IMG/VR virus record: IMGVR_UViG_3300033153_004925
Coordinates: 1 to 34,675 of that record
Strand: one strand, 5' to 3'
Length of the DNA: 34,675 nt
Source: a virus
Shown: in pieces, positions 15,971-22,181 of the stretch
Position numbering within the stretch: the stretch's first letter is position 1
Layout of the letters: each line of letters opens with the position of its first letter
The notes under the pieces: generated by a model
What the model was told of the DNA's origin: nothing
The model's database searches: none
The model's input: the letters and a program-made list of their open reading frames with translations, nothing else
Position numbers and translations under genes: made by a program

Positions 15971-16516
15971 ATGCTTTATAGATCACCGCTTTATCTTCTT
16001 GAAGCGGAAAAAGGTAGCGAGATTGATCAGGCGTTTGATAACACACCGTCTGGGTATCAGGGTAAAGTGCTTGCTATGCGAAATCCTAGTAGGTCTTCAT
16101 CAGGCTCGACATTTCTTAGGAAACAGACGTGGTCTGCTCTCAAGGGGGCAGGTTGGAAGCCTTATAGACACCCGAATATAAAATCCCCGGCAAAAGGTTA
16201 CATTGCAAAAGTGCCTGGGCGCATGGGTCTAGTCAAGACAAGTTCTCTTCCTGCAAATGCTAAGGTTAAACTTGTTGACCCTAAAAAGACGGGACAGGTA
16301 TCCGCAGAGGTTAGCGGCGTCCCTGGTGAGAAGGTTAATTTCACTGTTGCTTTAGTAGGGCCAGGAGACGGGGGTAAGCCTATGATATGGACCTTGCATC
16401 CTGGTGATCCTATTGGGCCAAGTGAAGTGGCGGCAAAAGGTAAGGTTGGTCAGGTTATTACTCCTAAGCAGGCGAAAAAACTTGGTTTTGACTACGCTAA
16501 GGTTTCAGGTAGTTAA
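15971..16516 (+). CDS. Putative internal head protein with an RSPLYL leader (181 aa)
   Basis: The start is ATG 15971 with AGGAG a few bases earlier. The N-terminus MLYRSPLYLLE-A closely resembles that of the next gene (MFYRSPLYLIDE-G), though the rest of the two proteins differs, which suggests a shared targeting leader ending at a protease site (LLE after residue 11). The body is basic and probably beta-rich (KGYIAKVPGRMGLVKTSSLP, NFTVALVGPGDGGKPMIWTL, HPGDPIGPSEV) and ends with KQAKKLGFDYAKVSGS. The VALVGPGDGGKP and WTLHPGDPIGPS blocks are distinctive and may form a folded enzyme-like domain, but I cannot name it. It lies in the internal-protein cluster. Confidence 0.7.
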   Translation: MLYRSPLYLLEAEKGSEIDQAFDNTPSGYQGKVLAMRNPSRSSSGSTFLRKQTWSALKGAGWKPYRHPNIKSPAKGYIAKVPGRMGLVKTSSLPANAKVKLVDPKKTGQVSAEVSGVPGEKVNFTVALVGPGDGGKPMIWTLHPGDPIGPSEVAAKGKVGQVITPKQAKKLGFDYAKVSGS

Positions 16517-16525
16517 GGTAACTAT

Positions 16526-17092
16526 ATGTTTTATAGATCACCACTGTATTTGATAGATGAAGGGCTAATGTCCTTAATTTCTAAAGGGATTAAGGCCGCT
16601 CGCTCTAAAGTTAAGACAAAACCGTCAAAACCTTCAAAACCCCCTGGTTGTCCAGAAGGCGAGAAGATGGTTTTTGGAAAATGTAGGGTTACAGGAGCCG
16701 GTAAAAAGAGGAGTGCAGTTAAAGTCCCGTCCCCAGAAAGTTTTGTTAAAAACATGGTCAAGATGCTCGGCAAAGCAGGGAAAGGTGTAAAAGGTAAAAA
16801 CGAGGATCATATTGCTTATTATCAGGCAAATGCTAGTAGAGCTATTAACAAGTACTTTGATTCACCGCAATTCGAGGCTCTGGCTAAGTCTAAAACACTA
16901 TCAGAGAAGGTTGTGTGGGACGGCATCGAGAAGGGTCTTACTGTTTATATTAAAAATGGTAATATCGAAGATGTAATCGCAGGGGCTTATGCTGATTATG
17001 AAATTGAAGGAGTTATCGCTAAGTTTGTTACTGAATTTGCGAAGGCTGTTGTTAAAGCAATCAATATGATTGGCGGGTTTGCGCCGGAGTAG
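16526..17092 (+). CDS. Putative internal head protein with an RSPLYL leader (188 aa)
   Basis: The start is ATG 16526, nine bases after the previous stop. The leader MFYRSPLYLIDE-G matches the upstream gene's leader in protein and nearly in DNA, and IDE-G fits an [LI]-x-E cleavage. A basic linker with P and K repeats (KTKPSKPSKPPGCPEGEKM, VFGKCRVT) precedes a helical C-terminal domain (about 75-185). The CPEG...FGKC cysteine pair may form a disulfide or metal site. The fold is not recognised. A packaged basic protein trimmed by the phage protease is the preferred reading. Confidence 0.7.
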   Translation: MFYRSPLYLIDEGLMSLISKGIKAARSKVKTKPSKPSKPPGCPEGEKMVFGKCRVTGAGKKRSAVKVPSPESFVKNMVKMLGKAGKGVKGKNEDHIAYYQANASRAINKYFDSPQFEALAKSKTLSEKVVWDGIEKGLTVYIKNGNIEDVIAGAYADYEIEGVIAKFVTEFAKAVVKAINMIGGFAPE

Positions 17093-17105
17093 GTTAGGAC
17101 ATCAA

Positions 17106-17285
17106 ATGGATAACGCGCCCCCGGAGTTAAGAGAAGGAATGGTGGTGTTTGTAAGCCCTGAAGGAATGGATTGGTCTGGTCACGCCCGGATCGTAGGATT
17201 CGAGGATAACCAGGTAAAACTTAAGATTAGAAACGGTCTCATGACTATTTCTGTCGATCCTTCGAGTCTTTATTTACAGGAGTAA
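17106..17285 (+). CDS. Small SH3-like hypothetical protein (59 aa)
   Basis: I chose ATG 17106 (AGGA upstream); the longer in-frame opening at 17070 lies inside the previous gene. The protein MDNAPPELREGMVVFVSPEG...HARIVGFEDNQVKLKIRNG...ISVDPSSLYLQE has the alternating strand-and-turn pattern of a small SH3-like beta barrel (V-V-F-V, A-R-I-V-G, V-K-L-K-I). The family is not recognised. It sits between basic internal proteins and could be a small structural or nucleic-acid-binding protein. Confidence 0.6.
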   Translation: MDNAPPELREGMVVFVSPEGMDWSGHARIVGFEDNQVKLKIRNGLMTISVDPSSLYLQE

Positions 17286-17288
17286 TTG

Positions 17289-17702
17289 GTGCCGAAAACG
17301 AAGTTACCAGTAAAGGGGTTGAAGCCTTGGGATGGCATACGCAATCCTAAAATGCTGTGCGGTCTTCTTAAGATGGGCGTAGCTTCGTTAATTTGGAAGT
17401 TTAATAAAGAGAAAAAACGAGCTTACGACCCTTCGATATGCAGTGGACAGTTTATTAAGGCGTATAAGATAATAGGGGCTTCTCTTGTGAGAGGTGGTTA
17501 TATCAAGTCGCCGGAGAGTATACAGGGTCAAATTAAAGAGACACCAAAAGGAAAAGCAAGAGTGCTGGAATTAAAGCGTTCTAATACTTTAGATAAGTTA
17601 GAACATTTGAAACGAGCGCAGCTTGCGTTAGACTATTTAGAGGAAGTGCTTCCTAAATTAAAAGAAGATTTGGAAGCCGGAATAATCAAGGAGACACCAT
17701 GA
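17289..17702 (+). CDS. Hypothetical basic protein (137 aa)
   Basis: The start is most likely GTG 17289, which has AGGAG six bases upstream; the adjacent TTG 17286 is too close to that RBS. The product is basic and helical (MPKTKLPVKGLKPWDGIRNP, GVASLIWKFNKEKKRAYDPS) and ends with a leucine-rich charged helix (LEHLKRAQLALDYLEEVLPK). There is no membrane segment. It overlaps the next gene by ATGA, so the two are translationally coupled. I do not recognise the family. Confidence 0.65.
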   Translation: MPKTKLPVKGLKPWDGIRNPKMLCGLLKMGVASLIWKFNKEKKRAYDPSICSGQFIKAYKIIGASLVRGGYIKSPESIQGQIKETPKGKARVLELKRSNTLDKLEHLKRAQLALDYLEEVLPKLKEDLEAGIIKETP

Positions 17703-18481
17703 GTAGTTTACGACAGCTTTTTGAAGAAGCTATGATGTATGAGAAGAAGAAGAAGGGTGCTAGTGGGCTAAAGACCAACAAACAGATTATAGCTTTCAGG
17801 TCTAAGAAAGCCGGGGATGGTTCTTTCAAAGGAAACCCTTGGCACGCCGGTAAGACTGGTCGCTTCACGAAGTTCAAGCGCGAGCAGGACCAGACCGCTT
17901 CGTTTGGCGTCAATACAGGTAGTAAGTACCGTAGGTACGGTAAAACATGGAAGCAAGTTACTAAGGATTGTGGTAGCGATAAAAGCACTCCAGAAACAGG
18001 AATCAAGGGTAACCCGGCAGGAAGAACTCCAAAAGGAAGCCCACAAAGGTCGGCAATCAATGTTTGGTCTAAGGGGCCATCTCCGAAAAGAGGAAATTGT
18101 ACCACCGATAGCTTTGGCCCTGGATTGGGTAAAGGAACCCCAGAAGGTAAGAAACAGGCTCTTAATCTTCAAGGTACTGATAAAGAGAAAGATGAGAAAG
18201 AGAAGAAGAAACAGCAACGGCCCGGTGGTCGGAAAAAAGGAGCCGCAGTAACAGCTTCTTATGATTCTGATGACTTATTCCTCTCTCGTCTATTCGAGGG
18301 TGGTGAACAACAGCATCCACTCGCTTATGTAGACGGTGCGCGTGAGGCTTCTAGGGAAGCTTTAGAGGCACTTTACGCTATGCCTAACGCCGATGATTAT
18401 GACGAGGTAGTCGAGGCCGCAGAACACCTTGATTATGCTGCTCAACTACTTGATTATGAAGAAGGTTATGACGAGGACTAA
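17699..18481 (+). CDS. Putative internal head protein, basic with an acidic tail (260 aa)
   Basis: The start is ATG 17699, overlapping the previous stop. The N-terminal leader MSSLRQLFEE-AMMYE resembles a capsid-targeting helix with possible cleavage after LFE or FEE. Residues 15-185 are very basic and low in hydrophobics (KGNPWHAGKTGRFTKFKREQ, KSTPETGIKGNPAGRTPKGS), consistent with binding packaged DNA. After LSRLFE-GG (about residue 201), a candidate cleavage site, the C-terminus turns acidic and helical (DDYDEVVEAAEHLDYAAQLL). Removing an acidic tail from a basic protein on maturation would be a plausible way to activate DNA binding. This is inference; the family is unknown. Confidence 0.7.
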   Translation: MSSLRQLFEEAMMYEKKKKGASGLKTNKQIIAFRSKKAGDGSFKGNPWHAGKTGRFTKFKREQDQTASFGVNTGSKYRRYGKTWKQVTKDCGSDKSTPETGIKGNPAGRTPKGSPQRSAINVWSKGPSPKRGNCTTDSFGPGLGKGTPEGKKQALNLQGTDKEKDEKEKKKQQRPGGRKKGAAVTASYDSDDLFLSRLFEGGEQQHPLAYVDGAREASREALEALYAMPNADDYDEVVEAAEHLDYAAQLLDYEEGYDED

Positions 18482-18517
18482 TTAATGATCCTGTGATAGC
18501 CCCGCAGGGTGATTAAG

Positions 18518-19174
18518 ATGAGTCATAATCAAGTTACTGGTTTCCCTGATACCTTTTTTGGTCCTAACGATAAATCTTATATTGATAGGATAAACAAGGA
18601 CGTCACGCGCTTGCGTGGCGTTGATTGTTTGTACTATCCTCTTTTGGATCAGACGCGCAGGATTGATAGCGACCGACCTGTTATTTATAAGCCGACGCTT
18701 GATGTTTTTGATCGCAAGCGTCATTCGGGCGACCCTCTCTACGGTGAACCATCTATCGTGCGCGACCGTCTTAGCTCAGTTAAACGTAGTGTTGAACCAG
18801 ATTGGGCTTATGGTGATCCTATTACTATCCGAGGGATAGCTATGGACCCTTCTTCGGACGAACAGCAGGACGAGCGCGGAACTATGTATAATCGCGGGTT
18901 GATGTTTGATCTTGCGCGAATAGTGGCCGAAGAAGAGGGTATTGCTTCGTATTTAGCGAAGCCGATAAGACCAAGACAAGGCGACGTGATACAATTTACA
19001 AGTCAGCTTGATGGATTTTTTGAAGCAGAGGATGTGTCAAGGGATGAGTCTAGGTTTGGCGGGACAGGTTTTTTTGCTGTCTATAAAATTACCCTTTACC
19101 AAACCTCAAAATACATCGCTTCTCGGAAGGTATTACCCTCGCCGGGAGCAGTTGTACCGGAGGATGTAGCATGA
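18518..19174 (+). CDS. Neck protein (T4 gp14-like)
   Basis: I chose ATG 18518 (MSHNQVTGFPDTFFGPND), with AGGGTG upstream, over GTG 18509. Features of the gp14-like head-tail connector are GVDCLYYPL near residue 32, HSGDPLYGEPS, SVEPDWAYGDPITIRG, and the C-terminal PRQGDVIQF...DGFFEAEDV...GTGFFAVYKITLYQTSKY, which correspond to the family's DP-I-F-G-E, R-P-R-E-G-D and closing Y-x-Y-x-L-x-C-x-L-F-x-Y blocks. It would bind the portal-bound gp13-like ring and the tail. Unusually, it is separated from the gp13-like gene by about 6.4 kb of novel genes. It overlaps the next gene by ATGA. Confidence 0.75.
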   Translation: MSHNQVTGFPDTFFGPNDKSYIDRINKDVTRLRGVDCLYYPLLDQTRRIDSDRPVIYKPTLDVFDRKRHSGDPLYGEPSIVRDRLSSVKRSVEPDWAYGDPITIRGIAMDPSSDEQQDERGTMYNRGLMFDLARIVAEEEGIASYLAKPIRPRQGDVIQFTSQLDGFFEAEDVSRDESRFGGTGFFAVYKITLYQTSKYIASRKVLPSPGAVVPEDVA

Positions 19175-19647
19175 GCTTAGAACGATCACCACTACAGATT
19201 TATATTGAAGGTAAAGGCCGCAAGTCTCAGCGGAGACGGCAAGTAAAGAGAAGTCAGAAAAGACAAGTCAGGAAGGTACCAAAGCGTCGGAAGTCTACAA
19301 CGCCAAAAAGAAAACTTAGTCAAGATGAGAAAAACAAGAGAATTTCTAAAGGTGTTCATAAATCGCGTTTTAAGATATCTCTGGGATTAAAGAAACCAGG
19401 AGCGCAAAGAAAACGCGCAAAAACGCATAAAGAAAATCTCCGAAAAAATAAGGTAGAGGTTGGCGGTAAGTTGGTTGCTAAGTCGCAAGCAAAAAGGGAA
19501 CGGAAAAAAGTTGACCGTCGCCAAAGAAAGTCGCGCACAGGAGCTTATACTAATCGTCGAGGGATAAAGCAATCTTCACGAAGAGAGGCTTATAATATAA
19601 TTGTCGAGGCGTTTCAGGCGTCGAATAGTTTATCAACGCCTTGGTAA
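19171..19647 (+). CDS. Histone-like, lysine/arginine-rich internal protein (158 aa)
   Basis: The start is ATG 19171, overlapping the previous stop. About one third of the residues are K or R (54 of 158 by my count), with almost no acidic residues between positions 15 and 140 (KGRKSQRRRQVKRSQKRQV, then RKVPKRRKSTTPKRKLSQ). The leader MSLERSPLQIYIE-G shares RSPL with two upstream proteins. The tail AYNIIVE-AFQASNSLSTPW has another [LI]-x-E site. Trimming at both ends would leave a pure polycation, which suggests DNA condensation in the capsid. A ribosomal or histone homologue is unlikely; the composition is low complexity. Confidence 0.75.
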   Translation: MSLERSPLQIYIEGKGRKSQRRRQVKRSQKRQVRKVPKRRKSTTPKRKLSQDEKNKRISKGVHKSRFKISLGLKKPGAQRKRAKTHKENLRKNKVEVGGKLVAKSQAKRERKKVDRRQRKSRTGAYTNRRGIKQSSRREAYNIIVEAFQASNSLSTPW

Positions 19648-19745
19648 TTCAATAAGTTCTTGTGTAATCGTGCTATTCTTAAGTATGCTACTATGGTTAT
19701 AGAACTACACGCAGATAGTTTCTGGTGTCGAATAAGGAGACTGAG

Positions 19746-20081
19746 ATGAGCTTTCTCGAAGAGATAATTAACGAAGATTACAGTGTACCAGCCGAAGCGG
19801 AAGCTATGCGGCGTGGGGATAGTAATGCGTGGCTTCGGCGACATAACGCCTCTAAGCCTCGTATGTATCCTAGTAATGTAGCGGGTCAATGGGAGTATGT
19901 TCCGGTAAGTACACGTAATGGTGACTTCTCCAAGTGGAATCCTCCTGGCCGTATGACTACATTCGATCCTGATCGTAAAATAGGTGTTTCTGTTCGCCAA
20001 GAAGATGTTGACCCGGTGGAAGAAGTATCGGAACGTATTAACAATATCGTTGACGTAATATTTTCAGACGATGGTGAGTGA
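19746..20081 (+). CDS. Putative small virion protein (111 aa)
   Basis: I chose ATG 19746 with AAGGAG upstream over a GTG seven codons earlier. The N-terminus MSFLEEIINE-DYSVPAEAEA fits a short amphipathic leader followed by an INE-D cleavage site, like T4 internal-protein leaders. The rest is polar (RRGDSNAWLRRHNASKPRMY, WNPPGRMTTFDPDRKIG) and ends in an acidic helix. The 98-bp upstream gap contains TGCTACTATG (19687-19696), a possible extended -10. The family is unknown. It overlaps the next gene by TGATG. Confidence 0.65.
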   Translation: MSFLEEIINEDYSVPAEAEAMRRGDSNAWLRRHNASKPRMYPSNVAGQWEYVPVSTRNGDFSKWNPPGRMTTFDPDRKIGVSVRQEDVDPVEEVSERINNIVDVIFSDDGE

Positions 20082-20446
20082 TGGGTATAGTCGAGACTTC
20101 TCGCGCAAATTTGCTTCGTATTTTGGCTCGTGAAATTCCACGAAGACCAAGCGACGGCGCAGTTGCCGAGGGAGCCGACGCCCAGGAAGATAAACATAAA
20201 AATCCTGCGTGGGTTCGCCGTTGTGTGGCGTCATATGTCCAAAAAGGTGGCTTGAAGAAGAAAGCTCCTGGGGGTCTCAACAGGGACGACGTGAGCAAGG
20301 CATTTGCTATCTGTCGCGCTCAATATAACGAGTTTGACAACCCTGAAGAAAAAAATGCCGAGGCCAAGAGTAAGAAAAAGTTCAAAACTCGAATGGGCCA
20401 GTATGAGAAAATCCTCGCCAAAGCTAAAATGTCTTACCCTCCATGA
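20081..20446 (+). CDS. Conserved small phage protein with a KNPAWVRRCV module (121 aa)
   Basis: I chose ATG 20081, which overlaps the previous stop as TGATG. The segment DKHKNPAWVRRCVASYVQKG, then NRDDVSKAFAICRAQYNEF, is a pattern I associate with small phage proteins in which a basic helix (VRxCV) is followed by DVSKAFAIC. The function is unknown. The C-terminus is very lysine-rich (KNAEAKSKKKFKTRMGQYEK). It closes the internal-protein cluster. Whether it is packaged is unknown; no clear [LI]-x-E leader is visible. Confidence 0.65.
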   Translation: MGIVETSRANLLRILAREIPRRPSDGAVAEGADAQEDKHKNPAWVRRCVASYVQKGGLKKKAPGGLNRDDVSKAFAICRAQYNEFDNPEEKNAEAKSKKKFKTRMGQYEKILAKAKMSYPP

Positions 20447-20482
20447 AAGAAGCATTAAACAGGCGGTCGCCTGTAGGAGCGT

Positions 20483-21151
20483 ATGGTGGCGAAGATAAAG
20501 ATTAAAAACATTAGTAAGATCATTCCTACTATTAAGAGAGCTGTTGGCGCATTACAAAAAGATATCAGTCTTAATTTAGCAGAAAAAATTCGCGAAGAAG
20601 TTGTCAACAAGATTCCCGATAAAGGCGGTTGGTACAAGATATACAGGGAGTCTATTAAGGTTATCGAAGACAACAATACAATTAAAGTTGTCGGCAAACC
20701 TGAAGTATCAATGACAACCCTGCCCGCCGCCGAAACTGTTTTATTTATTGAAGGCGTGGGCGGTATAGCGGCTGTGTTACAAGTGTACAACCCTTGGCCT
20801 ATTGATATGTTGCCCGCGATTCAAGGCGGGGTTACAGTGTCTGTCAGGGCTGTTCCTTCTAGTCTAAAAGAGACAAACACCCTTCGAGAAGAGTTATACC
20901 CTCAGATGGGGAAAATAAGGACAGAATTAGAAAACGCAGGCGCAACAATAGTAGAAAATGGGATGCCCAAAATAAACGGCAAGATTTATGTAGACATGGG
21001 CTTTTTATCTAAGCGCCTTGAATTTGGGATAGGCCCGTTCCCACCAATACCCCATTGGCGTCCGGCTATTAATAAGGCTAAGAGCTTAATGAATGATATA
21101 ATTAAGGATTCTAAGAGTCTAAATAAAGAGATAGAGAAGGGTCTTAAGTGA
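20483..21151 (+). CDS. Putative tail completion or head-tail joining protein (222 aa)
   Basis: The start is ATG 20483 with a TAGGAG RBS. The protein begins MVAKIKIKNISKIIPTIKR with an amphipathic helix (AVGALQKDISLNLAEKIREE), and ends with PHWRPAINKAKSLMNDIIKD. This layout, N-terminal helices, a beta middle and a closing P-x-x-W/H-x-x-PA helix, recalls HK97 gp10-like tail-completion proteins (family-level inference). It overlaps the next gene by ATGA and lies between neck and sheath genes, where tail terminator proteins normally sit. Confidence 0.55.
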   Translation: MVAKIKIKNISKIIPTIKRAVGALQKDISLNLAEKIREEVVNKIPDKGGWYKIYRESIKVIEDNNTIKVVGKPEVSMTTLPAAETVLFIEGVGGIAAVLQVYNPWPIDMLPAIQGGVTVSVRAVPSSLKETNTLREELYPQMGKIRTELENAGATIVENGMPKINGKIYVDMGFLSKRLEFGIGPFPPIPHWRPAINKAKSLMNDIIKDSKSLNKEIEKGLK

Positions 21152-21933
21152 GTGGCCGTACGCATGAGTCAAGAATAGGCGACTTGGATTTTAGGGATTG
21201 GGATAAAGCGGTTCTTCTAAGCGTGGGTTCTGTGTACGACGAGACCGAAAATCGTTATTATGTCCCCATCCCTCAAATAATTATTGGAGAGAATACACCG
21301 GAAGAGTTTGTGATAGATCGTGCTTCGATTATCTTCAAAAAGTCCGAACCAACTCACTTAGAATTTGATCTCCCAGCTTTTCGCATAAGCAGGGATGACG
21401 TCTCGATTGCTCAAAGATTACTAGGTATTGTAGAGCAATACAGAATACCGTGCGAAGGCGCGACAGCGGTTTCTTATGGTGATTGCTTAGGGGCTACAGA
21501 TTATGAAACCAAACCCCAAGCGCGGCCTTATGATTTCTCATATACATTTGAAGTGTGGTCAAGGTATCGTAATGTTGCGCAAGTGTTGATCCAGATATTG
21601 ATGGCGAGGTTCCCCGTTCATGGTAATATATCAGTGGTTGATTCGTTAAATGTTGAGCGTGAGTATTATGTATCTCAAGAAGGTGTTTCAGATTTAACAG
21701 AAATATCTAATCTTGTTGATCGTATTGTCGGCTATAGTATGAGTATTAGGATTCAAGGAGAGATGACGTTGGATAGTGTTCCTGTCTGTAACACAGCCTT
21801 TACTGGCGATACGTTTATAACTCCTATTGACCCGTTAAATCCCGGCGTTGATCCTGGTCCTGGCGGTCTCTACGCTGACGGTAAGCCAGAGTTGACTTTG
21901 GAAGCTTTAGAAGGATCTAATAATGGCTGCTAA
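21148..21933 (+). CDS. Putative tail sheath stabiliser/completion protein (gp15-like)
   Basis: The frame starts at GTG 21148 (GTG AGT GGC), overlapping the previous stop, with GGGTC-type weak RBS. It has YYVPIPQIIIGENTPEEFVI, followed by EPTHLEFDLPAFRIS, PYDFSYTFEVWSRYRNVAQV and ILMARFPVHGNISVVDS. T4 gp15-like proteins combine a V-P-I-x-Y-x-x-K/E-x-F motif with a later LQI-x-E-QIL-x-x-F-x-P block, which this resembles loosely. It would cap the tail and bind the neck. The C-terminus is proline/glycine-rich (FITPIDPLNPGVDPGPGG). It overlaps the next gene by 11 bases. Confidence 0.55.
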   Translation: MSGRTHESRIGDLDFRDWDKAVLLSVGSVYDETENRYYVPIPQIIIGENTPEEFVIDRASIIFKKSEPTHLEFDLPAFRISRDDVSIAQRLLGIVEQYRIPCEGATAVSYGDCLGATDYETKPQARPYDFSYTFEVWSRYRNVAQVLIQILMARFPVHGNISVVDSLNVEREYYVSQEGVSDLTEISNLVDRIVGYSMSIRIQGEMTLDSVPVCNTAFTGDTFITPIDPLNPGVDPGPGGLYADGKPELTLEALEGSNNGC

Positions 21934-22168
21934 AGAATGGTATCAGGTTAGACCGGGGCCATCTGTTATGGTTGAGTTCTCAAACAATGACGCCAAGATT
22001 CTTACTTCAAACTCGGTTTTTGAAGAATTACCAACGAATAAATGTATTATTCGATTGCTTCGCGGGAAACGTCCTCGTCTTCGTAAAATGGGGCCGAGTG
22101 AAATTGAAGTATCAGAAGATAATGATGAAGACATTGTTGTCGTGCTGCCGGATGAAGTGGTCAGCTAA
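21923..22168 (+). CDS. Small protein upstream of the sheath gene (81 aa)
   Basis: ATG 21923 lies within the last codons of the previous gene. The product (MAAKEWYQVRPGPSVMVEFS...DEDIVVVLPDEVVS) is short, with alternating beta strands and a basic patch (RGKRPRLRKMGPSEIEVSED). It ends just before the AAGGAGG RBS of the tail sheath. The family is unknown; a tail-associated role is suggested only by its position in the tightly packed tail operon. Confidence 0.65.
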   Translation: MAAKEWYQVRPGPSVMVEFSNNDAKILTSNSVFEELPTNKCIIRLLRGKRPRLRKMGPSEIEVSEDNDEDIVVVLPDEVVS

Positions 22169-22181
22169 GGAGGGTCGATAA

